From: Chitinophagales bacterium
GTDB lineage: Bacteria; Bacteroidota; Bacteroidia; Chitinophagales; Chitinophagaceae
Length of the DNA: 58,803 bases
Reading direction: 5' to 3'
Assembly (NCBI GenBank): GCA_021323755.1
Contig: JAJPKJ010000030.1
Span: 1-58,803, forward strand
Shown: positions 15,815 to 25,087 of the stretch, in pieces
Numbering within the stretch: position 1 is the first letter of the stretch
Layout of the letters: each line of letters starts with the position of its first letter
Made by a program: the position numbers and the translations under genes
Notes under the pieces: generated by a model
Told to the model about the DNA's origin: nothing
What the model saw: the letters and a program-made list of their open reading frames with translations, nothing else
Database searches by the model: none

Positions 15815-16636
15815 TCAAAAAAGCGAAAGTTGAGTTTGTGCAGCCTGCTTATTTTTTTTTGATTTTTGGGTATCATTAATTTCAAAGACTGCAGTTTCCT
15901 TGTATCTGCTGGCAACAATAATCTTTGTGTTGCTTGCATGTTCTTCAAAGATCTCTTTCACTAATGATACGCGATTATTATTTTTTGAAAGATGGGATAA
16001 TATCAAATGACTAAGATTCTTATTTCTGTATTTCAGAAAAAGATCCAAAGCCTGTGTGTTTGATAGATGCCCATTATCGCTGCTGATGCGCTTTTTCAAA
16101 AAGAAAGGATAATTTCCGTTCTCTAACATGTCTTCACAATAATTTGATTCAAGAAAAGCGGCATGGCATTGTTTAAAATATTTTATTACCTGTTTGCATG
16201 GGTGCCCAATATCCGTAAAGACTCCAATATTAATCTCATTCCCATTGATGACAAAGCTATATGGGTCGCTCGCATCATGAAATTTTGGAAATGGAATAAT
16301 GGACAATTGGCCGATCTTAATTTCTTCATGCGCACGAAATGAACAAACCAATTTTTCTTCTATTGGTATATTGCCTGACCTTAATGTAGGTTCTGTAATG
16401 TAAACCGGGATTTGATACTTTTTTGAAAGTCCCGGAACTCCGGTGATATGATCTGAATGTTCGTGAGAAACAAAGATCCCTTTTACTTTTTGCATGGAAA
16501 GATTGATCTTCTTCATTCGTCTTTCAGTTTCCCTGCAAGAAATGCCGGCGTCAACTAAAACAGCTTCAGTATCATTTCCTATATAATAACAGTTTCCGTT
16601 GCTTCCTGAATTCAATGATGCGATGAATAATGCCAT
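15815..16636 (-). CDS. Metallo-beta-lactamase-fold hydrolase (YycJ/WalJ-like)
   Basis: 273 aa, cytoplasmic. It starts at SLNSGSNGNCYYIG, typical of the YycJ/WalJ group. Metal ligands: VSHEHSDHITG (HxHxDH), a His in FHDASDPYSF, and Asp in FTDIGH. The C-terminal HLILSHLSKNNN supplies a further His. The last 20 residues are Lys/Gln-rich. Homologues are 5'-3' exonuclease-like enzymes linked to cell-wall control or DNA repair in Firmicutes; the substrate in Bacteroidota is unclear. 32 nt downstream of the ThuA-like gene, same direction. Confidence 0.85.
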   Translation of the reverse strand: MALFIASLNSGSNGNCYYIGNDTEAVLVDAGISCRETERRMKKINLSMQKVKGIFVSHEHSDHITGVPGLSKKYQIPVYITEPTLRSGNIPIEEKLVCSFRAHEEIKIGQLSIIPFPKFHDASDPYSFVINGNEINIGVFTDIGHPCKQVIKYFKQCHAAFLESNYCEDMLENGNYPFFLKKRISSDNGHLSNTQALDLFLKYRNKNLSHLILSHLSKNNNRVSLVKEIFEEHASNTKIIVASRYKETAVFEINDTQKSKKNKQAAQTQLSLF

Positions 16637-16668
16637 AGAACATCAAAAATAAATAAAGTTCAACGATT

Positions 16669-17481
16669 TTATTTTTTTACTCCGCCAAGCCACAATAGTG
16701 CATCAACAATAAACCTGTCATATATTTCATTGTCGAATTGAAAGGACAATTCCTTATTGGTATGGTTGTCATAGTCCATATCATTATGTCCCATATTCGC
16801 ATAAATCATTTTATATTTTCTATTTGTCCACACAACAGGGTAGTAGCCGCTATGCCATATCTCATATAATTTCGGACCGTTACCAAGCGGAAAACTGGAT
16901 GAATCAACCGCAAGCAAGATATCAATGTCAGGATTTTTCGTTAGGTCTTTTTCCCAACTGTACCATTCGTTTGGTGAGGACTTAAAAAGATGGGGCAATC
17001 TTTTCATTGTTGGATGCGTACTATCTTCAACCCTCAAAATTGCCGATGTTGGATGCCAGGTATTCCCTTTGTATTGACCAGCGCCTATAAACTCATTATG
17101 ATACCAATCCCAATTCTGTGGAAAATCTGAAGGGGTGAGTGCAAATCCCGCAAAATGAAAGCCCATCCATGCACCGCCCTGCTTCATGTACTTTTCAAAT
17201 GCCTGTCTTTGTGGAAGCGAGTCTGGGCGTGTATCTAAAAAAAGAACAACCTGGTAATGGGAGAGAAAATCTGCATTTAAATTATTCCAATTGTTGGTCG
17301 AATCATAGGTAAAATTGTATTGCTTCGCGATCTTGGGAAAGAATCGGTTGGCTTCATGCACGAAACTGATGTGTGCAAGGTCGTTTCTTGCAGTATAAAA
17401 TGCGATTACCTTGAATTGTGGATTTTGCGCCCCGCAGATATTTGAAAGGCAAATGCAAAAAATGATAAAAATGTTTTTCAC
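16669..17481 (-). CDS. Secreted ThuA-like protein
   Basis: 270 aa with a signal peptide (cleavage after CGA-Q). The ThuA domain is a flavodoxin/GATase1-like fold: VIAFYTARNDLAHISFVHE, a DFLSHYQVVLFLD strand, FEKYMKQGGAWMGFHFAG where a nucleophile is expected (here His/Phe rather than Cys), then FIGAGQYKGNTWHP and NEWYSWEKD. The C-terminus gives YANMGHNDMDYDN and FIVDALLWLGG. ThuA proteins act in sugar metabolism, possibly on 3-keto-trehalose-type sugars, but the exact reaction is unclear. Probably leads a two-gene unit with the metallohydrolase. Confidence 0.85.
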   Translation of the reverse strand: MKNIFIIFCICLSNICGAQNPQFKVIAFYTARNDLAHISFVHEANRFFPKIAKQYNFTYDSTNNWNNLNADFLSHYQVVLFLDTRPDSLPQRQAFEKYMKQGGAWMGFHFAGFALTPSDFPQNWDWYHNEFIGAGQYKGNTWHPTSAILRVEDSTHPTMKRLPHLFKSSPNEWYSWEKDLTKNPDIDILLAVDSSSFPLGNGPKLYEIWHSGYYPVVWTNRKYKMIYANMGHNDMDYDNHTNKELSFQFDNEIYDRFIVDALLWLGGVKK

Positions 17482-17597
17482 GAGTCGTTTTTGAATGATC
17501 AGTGAATTTCTCTTATTGAAAATAGGATTTTTTTCCTAATAACTTTTAACCGTTGGCATTTCTCCTGAAACCAAATAATGTATTAACTTGAATCATT

Positions 17598-18020
17598 ATG
17601 GAAAAACAAAAGGTATCACCGGAACAAGTCCTTGAAAACATGTTGAAGAAAGATAAGTTCACCCAGTGGCTTGGATTAAAGATTGATGAGCATGGGATAG
17701 GTTTTTGCAAACTTCATTTCACGGTGACCGATGATATGATGAATGGATTTGATATTATCCACGGGGGTGTTTTGTTTTCTGCTTCTGACTCGGCCCTTGC
17801 CTTTGCCTGTAACTCTCACGGAATTCTCAGTGTCGCACTGGACGCAAATATCAGTTTTGTTCGTCCCGTAAAATCGGGAGAGCTATTGAGGGTTGAAGCA
17901 AAGGAAATTCACCTTGGAAACAAGATCAGTGTTTATGATATACGGACAACAAACGAAAAAAATGAATTGGTATGTTTATTCAAAGGCACTGCTTATCGGA
18001 CCTCAAAAGAGGTCGTCTAA
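17598..18020 (+). CDS. PaaI-family hotdog thioesterase
   Basis: 140 aa, one hotdog domain. The family hallmark is FDIIHGGVLFSASDSALAFACNS (HGG loop followed by the Asp-containing helix). Other marks are ISFVRPVKSGELLRVEAKE and the terminal FKGTAYRT. It hydrolyses acyl-CoA thioesters, in the phenylacetate-type family. Phenylacetate catabolic genes are absent nearby, so the substrate is open. It begins a tight three-gene unit with 9-nt gaps to DUF1801 and GNAT genes. Confidence 0.85.
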   Translation: MEKQKVSPEQVLENMLKKDKFTQWLGLKIDEHGIGFCKLHFTVTDDMMNGFDIIHGGVLFSASDSALAFACNSHGILSVALDANISFVRPVKSGELLRVEAKEIHLGNKISVYDIRTTNEKNELVCLFKGTAYRTSKEVV

Positions 18021-18029
18021 ATAATTTTC

Positions 18030-18377
18030 ATGCTTCGGCCAATCGATGATTATTTTTTAAACCACGATGAACCTGTAAAAAGTTGTTTGCAATTTTTGCG
18101 TGAGTATATTATGAAACAGGATAAAAACATTACTGAATCCTGGAAATACGGAATGCCATTTTATGATTATGATGGGAAACGATTTTGTTATCTCTGGGTT
18201 CACAAAAAATTCAAGCAACCTTATTTGGGCATTGTAGAAGGGAATAAAATCAATCATGATGAATTATTAAAAGAAAAAAGAACGAAGATGAAAATACTAC
18301 TGATCGATCCCCATAAAGATATTCCGGTAAAGAAAATAAAGTCGATTTTACATGAAGTACTTTCTTTTCATAAATAA
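18030..18377 (+). CDS. DUF1801-family protein
   Basis: 115 aa, cytoplasmic. It matches the YdhG-like DUF1801 pattern: an N-terminal helix ending FLREYIMKQ, then ITESWKYGMPFYDYDGKRFCYLW (the conserved Trp/Tyr-Gly-Met-Pro-Phe motif) and a basic LLKEKRTKMKILLI stretch. Function unknown for the family. The 9-nt gaps on both sides place it in the PaaI-GNAT operon. A second, distant DUF1801 gene sits at 56520. Confidence 0.85.
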   Translation: MLRPIDDYFLNHDEPVKSCLQFLREYIMKQDKNITESWKYGMPFYDYDGKRFCYLWVHKKFKQPYLGIVEGNKINHDELLKEKRTKMKILLIDPHKDIPVKKIKSILHEVLSFHK

Positions 18378-18386
18378 ACCCTGGGC

Positions 18387-18836
18387 ATGATATTTCGGGA
18401 AGCAGAAATAAAAGATTTTCATGCGATGCACGTTGTGCGTGTTGCTGTTCAGGAAAATATTTTACCTGACCCGAACATGATCAGCGCAAAGGATTATGAA
18501 GAATTTTTAATGCACCGCGGCAAAGGATGGGTTTGTGAAATTGAGGATGCCATTGTTGGCTTTGCTATCGTGGACCTAAGAGATAATAATGTTTGGGCGC
18601 TCTTTGTTCACCCTGAATTTGATGGAAAAGGGATTGGCAAAAGATTGCACGATGAGATGCTTGAATGGTATTTTGCGCAGACCGACACACCAATATGGTT
18701 AGGAACAAGTCCAAATACAAGGGCAGAAAAATTCTACCGCAAAGCGGGATGGAAGGAGACAGGACAAAGACCAAATGGAGAAATAAGGTTCGAATTAAGC
18801 GCGGGAGATTGGATACGAATTATGGAAGAACGATAA
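18387..18836 (+). CDS. GNAT-family N-acetyltransferase
   Basis: 149 aa, one GNAT domain. Motif A is NVWALFVHPEFDGKGIGKRLHDEM (acetyl-CoA pyrophosphate-binding G-x-G-x-G/A type), and motif B is WLGTSPNTRAEKFYRKAGWKETG. It transfers an acetyl group from acetyl-CoA to an amine of unknown identity. Third gene of the operon; its stop codon abuts the stop of the convergent PH-domain gene with no gap. Confidence 0.88.
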   Translation: MIFREAEIKDFHAMHVVRVAVQENILPDPNMISAKDYEEFLMHRGKGWVCEIEDAIVGFAIVDLRDNNVWALFVHPEFDGKGIGKRLHDEMLEWYFAQTDTPIWLGTSPNTRAEKFYRKAGWKETGQRPNGEIRFELSAGDWIRIMEER

Positions 18837-19454
18837 TCAGGTATTCAGCAATTTATTTTTTGCTTTTGCATATTCGTCTTCGGATAAAACTCCTTTTTGT
18901 TTTAGTTCAAATAATTTTTCCAATTCAGCAGAAATATTTTGAGAGGAATTTCCTCCACGAACGCCCAGGGCTGTTGCCATTTGTGTTGCCTGGTTAACCG
19001 CTTTAAAATTTTCAAAATCAGATTGCGCCTGTGTTATCGTATCCTTTAATCTTTTTGGGTGATTAACATTATAATAATCCGTTGCGCCAGCTTCTGCGGC
19101 GGTTTGTATTTCTACATGACCGAAATTCAAAATCCTGCCCCATAAAGTTTGATCGTAAGAAACATTGTTTATTTTTTCAAGCGGGCTCTCCTTTGCATAA
19201 TGCCTGAATAATCCTGATTCGTCAATTACGCGGCCGCTCGTGACAACCCAGATGTTTACTCTCCATTCAAAATACTTTATCAAAAAGTAAATTATCGCGA
19301 TTAATGAGATGATCCATGTGTAACTATTGTATTTCATCAGCCATAATCCGCCGACAAAAAAAATCAAAGTGAAAAATGACGGACCAATTAATGAGACCCA
19401 GTTTGTGTAGGTGACCAGTAATATTTTCTCTCCTTTTTGCAATGGCGTGCGCAT
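18837..19454 (-). CDS. Membrane protein with bacterial PH domain and SHOCT tail
   Basis: 205 aa. Two hydrophobic segments (about 17-40 and 45-63) are followed by a bacterial PH-like domain (about 65-140): VNIWVVTSGRVIDESGLFRH, SPLEKINNVSYDQTLWGRILNFGHVEIQTAAEAG. The C-terminus ends in a SHOCT motif (LEKLFELKQKGVLSEDEYAKAKNKLL, about 178-203). The architecture matches YdbT/YdbS-type bPH_2 proteins. Role unknown; SHOCT segments are thought to oligomerise. Confidence 0.85.
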   Translation of the reverse strand: MRTPLQKGEKILLVTYTNWVSLIGPSFFTLIFFVGGLWLMKYNSYTWIISLIAIIYFLIKYFEWRVNIWVVTSGRVIDESGLFRHYAKESPLEKINNVSYDQTLWGRILNFGHVEIQTAAEAGATDYYNVNHPKRLKDTITQAQSDFENFKAVNQATQMATALGVRGGNSSQNISAELEKLFELKQKGVLSEDEYAKAKNKLLNT

Positions 19455-19532
19455 GAGACTAAATTAGTAATTAATTATGAAAAATGAATAATTGCATTGA
19501 ATAGAACAGGATTTGTGGCTAATTAAACGCAA

Positions 19533-20129
19533 TTATTTAAAACACAACTGTTCTGATAAAGATTGGGTTATTTTTTCATTCCATTTTTGTTGCATTTCGA
19601 TTTTCCGACCATGCTTGGTTTCAAAATCATACTTATTTTGATATTCTTCGGCTTCTAGATTTTTGTCGTTACTTATTTTTTGTAATTCCATTTTATAGCC
19701 TCTGATACTGAAATGATATTTTTCAATCTCCTCAATCATTTCGCAGGCTTTAATTGCCGTGATGTAAAAATGGATTTGTTCATGCGATAATGTCTTATCA
19801 TTTCTGCTTTCTTTTCGGCACCAGGATTTTGATTTATCGAAAAATGGAAAGACATCTACTGAAATCAATAATTGACCATGCTCATGCGAAAAATAGTATT
19901 TAAGAAGGATACCGCTGTACGTTTCAGCGTCTCCAGTTACATTTGAATTTACCGGTCCGGCGAAATCATTTAAAGTGAGCGGATTATTTAGAGAAAAAGG
20001 AATTAGGTTTTTATCATCACTTTGATAGTTTATATGTGCGATGACTTTTACCGCCGAATCTTTTTTCAATTGGCTGAATAGAATTTGAAACAGAAGAATA
20101 AGCGAAATAAGTAGTGAGATTTTTTTCAT
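19533..20129 (-). CDS. Exported DUF922-type putative zinc protease
   Basis: 198 aa from ATG 20129, which starts a signal peptide (cleavage near LFSQ). An in-frame ATG at 20150 would add seven residues and overlap lepA. Mid-protein is PLTLNDFAGPV, a pattern at the start of DUF922-like domains, then KSWCRKES and LSHEQIHFYITAIKACEMIEEIEK, an HExxH zinc motif with the typical following helix. The acidic, Lys-rich C-terminus is helical. The family is predicted, not proven, to be secreted metalloproteases. 17 nt downstream of lepA and so likely on the same transcript. Confidence 0.65.
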   Translation of the reverse strand: MKKISLLISLILLFQILFSQLKKDSAVKVIAHINYQSDDKNLIPFSLNNPLTLNDFAGPVNSNVTGDAETYSGILLKYYFSHEHGQLLISVDVFPFFDKSKSWCRKESRNDKTLSHEQIHFYITAIKACEMIEEIEKYHFSIRGYKMELQKISNDKNLEAEEYQNKYDFETKHGRKIEMQQKWNEKITQSLSEQLCFK

Positions 20130-20146
20130 AAAAATCATAAAACACG

Positions 20147-21937
20147 TCATTCATCCAATTTCAGCACCGCTAGAAATGCTTCTTGCGGAATTTCGACATT
20201 ACCGATCTGGCGCATGCGCTTTTTACCTTCTTTTTGTTTTTCCAGTAATTTTCTTTTGCGACTGATATCGCCACCGTAACATTTTGCGGTTACATCCTTG
20301 CGTAATGCGCTGATGGTCTCGCGGGCAATAACTTTAGCGCCGATGGCGGCTTGTATCGCAATCTGGAATTGCTGACGCGGTAATAATTCCTTCAATTTTT
20401 CGCAAAGTTTTCTGCCGAAATCCTGCGCGCGACTGCGATGTATCAATGCGCTGAGTGCATCCACTTTATCGCCGTTTAATAAAATATCCATCTTCGCAAT
20501 ATCGCTATCCCGATAACCGATAGGATGATAATCGAAGGAAGCATAACCGCGGGTCTGACTTTTTAATTTATCATAAAAATCAAAAACGATTTCCGTGAGC
20601 GGCATCTCAAAAAGCAATTCAACGCGGGTTGTGGTGAGATAACTCTGGTTGAGCAGGATGCCACGTTTGCCCAAACACAATGTCATGATATTACCGATAT
20701 ATTCAGGTTTGGAAATGATCTGCGCTTTGATATAAGGCTCTTCGATCCTTTCCGTGCGTACCGGATCAGGCATTTCGGTTGGATTGTTCACATTTATTAT
20801 TTCGCCTTTTGTTGTATGGGCGATAAAACTTACGTTGGGAACTGTTGTGATTACGGTTTGATTGAATTCTCTTTCCAACCGTTCCTGGATGATCTCCATG
20901 TGCAGCATTCCCAGGAATCCGCAGCGAAAGCCGAAACCCAATGCCTGAGAGGTTTCCAATTCATAGGTTAAGGATGCATCATTTAGCTGTAACTTGTCCA
21001 TGCAATCGCGAAGCTCCTCAAAATCGTCCGTGTTAACCGGGAAAATGCCGGCGAATACCATTGGCTTCACTTCCTGAAAACCCTGTATCATTTGTGGGTT
21101 TGTATTGTTCGAAAGCGTTATCGTGTCGCCCACTTTAACTTCTTTTGCATTTTTTATCCCGGTAATAATGTAGCCGACATCGCCAGTCAGTACCTCGCTT
21201 TTTGGCTCTAATGTCAGTTTCAAAATACCCACTTCATCGGCTTCATATTCTAACCCGGTAGAAACAAATTTTACTTTGTCGCCCTTTTTTAAGCTTCCAT
21301 TCAATATCCGGTAATAGACAATAATGCCCCGAAAGGAATTGAATACGCTGTCAAATATCAATGCCTGCAATGGTGCATCTGCATTTCCTTTTGGCGCTGG
21401 TATCTTATCAACTATGGCATCCAAAATTTCCTGAACGCCCAATCCTGTTCTTGCACTGGCCAATAGGATTTCTTCGGGCTTGCAGCCAATCAGTTCAATG
21501 ATCTGATCCTTCACTTCATCCACCATTGCGCCGTCCATGTCAATTTTATTAATGACCGGAATTATCTCCAGGTCATTTTCAATGGCGAGATATAAATTGG
21601 AAATGGTTTGCGCCTGAATTCCCTGTGATGCGTCGACAAGCAATAATGCCCCTTCACAGGCGGCAAGTGCACGGCTCACTTCATAACTAAAATCGACGTG
21701 TCCCGGCGTGTCAATTAAATTTAGCGTATATGCTTCGCCGTTATGATTATAATTTATCTGTATCGCATGACTTTTGATCGTAATCCCTTTTTCTCTTTCA
21801 AGATCCATGTCATCCAAAACCTGGTCCATCATATCGCGATCACTGATGGTATTGGTGATCTGCAAAAGTCTGTCAGCAAGGGTAGATTTTCCATGATCAA
21901 TGTGGGCGATAATGCAAAAATTCCTGATATTCTTCAT
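20147..21937 (-). CDS. lepA: Elongation factor 4 (LepA)
   Basis: 596 aa from ATG 21937, chosen because the conserved start [19 protein letters not shown] begins there; an upstream ATG (22009) would add 24 non-conserved residues. GTPase motifs: G1 [10 protein letters not shown]2 region EKGITIKS, G3 DTPGHVDF, G4 NKIDMDGA. The LepA-specific C-terminal domain ends [18 protein letters not shown]. It back-translocates stalled ribosomes or helps ribosome assembly. Length matches the family (about 600). A TACCTTTG promoter element lies about 30 nt upstream, and a DUF922 gene follows. Confidence 0.97.
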   Translation of the reverse strand: MKNIRNFCIIAHIDHGKSTLADRLLQITNTISDRDMMDQVLDDMDLEREKGITIKSHAIQINYNHNGEAYTLNLIDTPGHVDFSYEVSRALAACEGALLLVDASQGIQAQTISNLYLAIENDLEIIPVINKIDMDGAMVDEVKDQIIELIGCKPEEILLASARTGLGVQEILDAIVDKIPAPKGNADAPLQALIFDSVFNSFRGIIVYYRILNGSLKKGDKVKFVSTGLEYEADEVGILKLTLEPKSEVLTGDVGYIITGIKNAKEVKVGDTITLSNNTNPQMIQGFQEVKPMVFAGIFPVNTDDFEELRDCMDKLQLNDASLTYELETSQALGFGFRCGFLGMLHMEIIQERLEREFNQTVITTVPNVSFIAHTTKGEIINVNNPTEMPDPVRTERIEEPYIKAQIISKPEYIGNIMTLCLGKRGILLNQSYLTTTRVELLFEMPLTEIVFDFYDKLKSQTRGYASFDYHPIGYRDSDIAKMDILLNGDKVDALSALIHRSRAQDFGRKLCEKLKELLPRQQFQIAIQAAIGAKVIARETISALRKDVTAKCYGGDISRKRKLLEKQKEGKKRMRQIGNVEIPQEAFLAVLKLDE

Positions 21938-21966
21938 TAATTTCTTATGGTCTTTAAATTGATGCG

Positions 21967-21974
21967 CAAAGGTA
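21967..21974 (-). promoter_or_regulatory. Putative -7 element of lepA
   Basis: TACCTTTG on the minus strand, 29 nt before the lepA start. No good -33 partner. The 14 bases around it (TTACCTTTGCGCAT) are identical to those at the rpmE2 promoter. Confidence 0.5.
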
Positions 21975-22075
21975 ATGAAAAGCAGCGAGCTATCCGAGAA
22001 TGTATCCATTCTCCGTCGCGAAAAAATTTTTCAGTATTATTTAAAAGATGTAACTTTTTTAGCCCAAAACTAATT

Positions 22076-22495
22076 ATGATGAAAAACAATTTTTTTATCG
22101 CTGCTTTGTTAATGTTTTCCCCTGTTTTGCTGTCTGCGCAACAAAAAGATTATAAAGTGGTCTTCGATCTTACCAGCAAGGATACACTTGATCAAAGGGC
22201 GGTAATTCGTTGGCTTAACGAGATTGCCATTCCGCATCCTGATGGAAAATTTGAAGTCGTGATGTATGGACAAGGGTTTAATCTGGTTTTAAAAGACAAA
22301 TCTGTTTACAGGGATGCGGTCACCAAATTGGCGGACAATAAAAACGTCAGTTTTATCGTGTGTGCCGTTGCGATGAAGAACAATCATGTCGAAAAAGAGG
22401 ATCTATTGCCTTTTGTCCAGATCGTTCCCGACGGTATCTATGAGATCATCAGCAAACAAAAGGAGGACTGGGGTTATATTAAAGTAGTGCATTAG
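22076..22495 (+). CDS. Exported DsrE-family protein
   Basis: 139 aa from ATG 22076 (a second ATG follows immediately), which begins a signal peptide (cleavage after LSA-Q). An upstream ATG at 21947 gives a non-signal, charged leader overlapping the lepA promoter and is less likely. The domain is DsrE/DsrF-like: YKVVFDLTSKD, then FEVVMYGQGFNLVLKD, then NVSFIVCAVAMKNNHVEKEDL with the conserved Cys, and a final DGIYEIISKQKEDWGYIKV. Family members carry sulfur in sulfur-oxidation or tRNA-thiolation pathways; exported versions in Bacteroidota have no known role. Its stop codon overlaps the convergent glycosyltransferase stop by two bases. Confidence 0.8.
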   Translation: MMKNNFFIAALLMFSPVLLSAQQKDYKVVFDLTSKDTLDQRAVIRWLNEIAIPHPDGKFEVVMYGQGFNLVLKDKSVYRDAVTKLADNKNVSFIVCAVAMKNNHVEKEDLLPFVQIVPDGIYEIISKQKEDWGYIKVVH

Positions 22496-23598
22496 TCAAC
22501 TATTTGCCGGATGATTTCATTTAGCGCATTTTCAAGAAATTTTCCGGTTGAAATCTTTTCTGCTAAACCACGCATATTGAGAATCATTTGCTGATAATCG
22601 TTATCCGTCAATAATTTTATTTTCTGCTCAATTTCAAAAAGATTGCTGATCGTAAAACCAATATTATATTGTTTGATCAATTCAGCGGCTCCTGCTTTTT
22701 CATAAATAATGATCGGCAAACCGGCTAGAATATATAAAGACACTTTGTGGTGTGTGATATATCTCATGTAGTTCCCAATTGAGCCGCCTTCTCCATCAAT
22801 ACTATTTCCATCCCAAACCAAGCCAAATGAACCCTGTAATAATTGTGGTAATGTGTATGGTTCGAATTGTCCTTTATAGGAAATATTTTTTTGGTCGTTC
22901 ATTAATGCCGTGAACCCGGGACCATACAAATTGAATTGCAATGGTTCACTATTAATTTGATGCAGTTGTTCCAGAAAAAGACTTTTTGAAAGATTACCGG
23001 CGAAAGCAATGATGTTGGTCTTAGATCTTGGTTTAAAACAATAGGGTGCCATAAAATCAAAGAAGTACAACAAAGAAAATTTTCCTTCAGGTACAGTACT
23101 CAAAAACCATTGCCTCATATTGTTATTATGTACAATAAAATAGCGGACCTTTTTAAAAGATCTGATTTCTTTTTGCAAAAGGGAATGATCATCATCTTTC
23201 AATCCATCAATATCAGCAATGATATAGATGATCTTTGCCCGCTTTAGCAATGGCAATAGTTGAACAAGCAACTTGTTCATTCTTGCATAAAGCGGAAACT
23301 GAATAACGATCAATGAAGCTGGTTTTAAGTTGAGTATTGTTTTTACCAGGAAATAAAATCTTGAAAGTTTTGCCCTTATGGAAAAATCATAGTGATAAGG
23401 AAATAATAGCGGTTTGAAATTATGTTGCATCAGGATCTTCTCAATATCTACATTGCCAATACCCCCGTGAAAGATTTTTTTTTCGAGATGTTCCTGGATA
23501 AAAAAGATATTTCTTTTTTCTTCAAACACTTTCTTACTGTTTTTCTTTTTTTGTAAAATAGACAAAGAAAATATTCTTTGCAGATACCATAAACTCAT
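22492..23598 (-). CDS. Glycosyltransferase of the Gtf3 / galactofuranosyltransferase-like type
   Basis: 368 aa from ATG 23598. The start is uncertain: this ATG lies inside the wzx gene. An ATG at 23637 is also in frame, and a GTG at 23529, just 4 nt after the wzx stop, would begin close to the conserved part (NIFFIQEH, GGIGNVDIEKIL). The C-terminal half carries LVWDGNSIDGEGGSIGNYMRYITHHKVSLYILAGLPIIIYEKAG, diagnostic of Gtf3-like GT-B enzymes that use nucleotide sugars. Overlap with wzx marks one transcript. It adds a sugar to a surface glycan repeat unit on the cytoplasmic side. Linkage and sugar unknown. Confidence 0.8.
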   Translation of the reverse strand: MSLWYLQRIFSLSILQKKKNSKKVFEEKRNIFFIQEHLEKKIFHGGIGNVDIEKILMQHNFKPLLFPYHYDFSIRAKLSRFYFLVKTILNLKPASLIVIQFPLYARMNKLLVQLLPLLKRAKIIYIIADIDGLKDDDHSLLQKEIRSFKKVRYFIVHNNNMRQWFLSTVPEGKFSLLYFFDFMAPYCFKPRSKTNIIAFAGNLSKSLFLEQLHQINSEPLQFNLYGPGFTALMNDQKNISYKGQFEPYTLPQLLQGSFGLVWDGNSIDGEGGSIGNYMRYITHHKVSLYILAGLPIIIYEKAGAAELIKQYNIGFTISNLFEIEQKIKLLTDNDYQQMILNMRGLAEKISTGKFLENALNEIIRQIVD

Positions 23599-24991
23599 TC
23601 CTGATGACAAATACTTCAAGAATAAGGTACAATACAAAGCATGTCAAGACCGACAGGACAAGACTTACGATTTCTGAAAATCCGGCTCTTCTTATCAAAT
23701 AAATAACCGGGATAAAAACGATGACGCCAATAAGTGCGTGAAAAAAACTTTTCCATGCAAATATTTTTAAAAAATTATTCACTGATTTTGCATAGTAATA
23801 GTTGATGACAAGGGCAATTATCTCTGAGCACACTATTGCATAGCAGGTACCTTTATCCGCATAATAATAAGAAAGTGGGAGGGCCAACGCAACGAATATG
23901 ACGGCGCTTATTGCGAGGCTTTTTAAGAAAAGCCTTTCCTTGTTATGCGGAATCAATATTTGTTTGCTGAGAAAAAGATTATAGGATTTGAGAAAAGGAT
24001 ATATCGCTAAGATTTTCAGGTCTGTTATCGCCAGCAAAAAGCCTTTGCCTAAAAAAACCACTATCAGTTGATCGGATAAAAGAAAAAGTCCAGTGCAAAT
24101 GGGTAATGAAAATAGAATCAGCAATTGAATATTCCTAAGGACTACATTTTGCAACTCATCTTTATTTTCTTCTTTGAGCAACATGACAATTCTTGGGAAA
24201 AAAACGAGCAAAGTATCTGTCATTAGTATGGAAGAGACTTTGGCCATCTTTATTGAAAATGCATAGAGCCCGACTGCGTCGACCGTGCTCATCAGCCGAA
24301 GCAACACGTTATCAAGCAATAATGTAATGCTGGAAATAATGCTGATCAGATACGTCACCCATGTGTATTTGATATGTTTTTTCCAATTAATTCCTTTAAA
24401 AGAGATGGGTAGTTGTCGGAATAATAAAATATTATTCCAAATGCTGTTTGCGATTGCACTTAAGACAATGATGGCATAATAAATATAATAGTCGTTGGAG
24501 GATTTTATCAAAATGAAAATAGAAATCAGTCCTGCAAAACGGGTAATTAAAGAGCGCAGGGTAATGTATTTGAATTCTTCCATTCCGAAAAAATACCATT
24601 CGCAAGCAAAAAAGTTTACCAAAAGAAATGAAAGGGAAAATAACAATAACCTTACATCATTGATTTTATTCCAGACAAAATAAACTGATATTAGATAAAG
24701 GACAAGCGCGCACAGGGATGACATGACATGAAGGGCGAGCAATTCGGACACCAGTTTTTTTCTTTCTTCCATATTGCCTTTTACACGTGCAATTTCACGG
24801 GTCCCGTAAACCATTATTCCAAATTCAGCGACGGTAATAAAATAATAAGTGAACGAATCAATAAAACTCACCCGGCCAATGCCATCTGGATGCAATACGC
24901 GCGAAATATAGGGTATGGAAATCAAAGGCAGCAAAAGCTGGCTGCTCGATAACAGGAAATTATAAACCAGATTTTTCTTTAAACTCGACAA
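23534..24991 (-). CDS. Wzx-type polysaccharide flippase
   Basis: 485 aa, 12-14 membrane segments. The N-terminus LKKNLVYNFLLSSSQLLLPLISIPYISRVLHPDGIGRVSF is typical of O-antigen/capsule flippases of the MOP superfamily. FFACEWYFFGMEEFKY and MSTVDAVGLYAFSIKMAKVS also fit. It flips lipid-linked oligosaccharide across the inner membrane. Downstream and overlapping lies the Gtf3-like transferase; the divergent GT-B gene is on the other side. No polymerase (Wzy) is present in the window. Confidence 0.9.
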   Translation of the reverse strand: MSSLKKNLVYNFLLSSSQLLLPLISIPYISRVLHPDGIGRVSFIDSFTYYFITVAEFGIMVYGTREIARVKGNMEERKKLVSELLALHVMSSLCALVLYLISVYFVWNKINDVRLLLFSLSFLLVNFFACEWYFFGMEEFKYITLRSLITRFAGLISIFILIKSSNDYYIYYAIIVLSAIANSIWNNILLFRQLPISFKGINWKKHIKYTWVTYLISIISSITLLLDNVLLRLMSTVDAVGLYAFSIKMAKVSSILMTDTLLVFFPRIVMLLKEENKDELQNVVLRNIQLLILFSLPICTGLFLLSDQLIVVFLGKGFLLAITDLKILAIYPFLKSYNLFLSKQILIPHNKERLFLKSLAISAVIFVALALPLSYYYADKGTCYAIVCSEIIALVINYYYAKSVNNFLKIFAWKSFFHALIGVIVFIPVIYLIRRAGFSEIVSLVLSVLTCFVLYLILEVFVIRNEFMVSAKNIFFVYFTKKEKQ

Positions 24992-25032
24992 AGGCAGTTA
25001 TTTTTGAAAATAAACGCAACAGACGGGTGTTA

Positions 25033-25040
25033 CAAACATA
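25033..25040 (-). promoter_or_regulatory. Putative -7 element of the wzx transcript
   Basis: TATGTTTG on the minus strand, 41 nt upstream of the wzx ATG. Three bases further right, on the plus strand, TATATTTA (25043-25050) may serve the divergent glycosyltransferase. Neither has a clear -33 partner. Confidence 0.35.
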
Positions 25041-25087
25041 AGTATATTTAGCAGAACTTGATAATGCCTTTGCTACTGAAATAAAAT

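Noticed and set aside
17521-17540. The small inverted repeat TAGGA...TCCTA before the PaaI gene
   Set aside because: Arms of five bases with a poly-T loop are expected by chance in this AT-rich gap.
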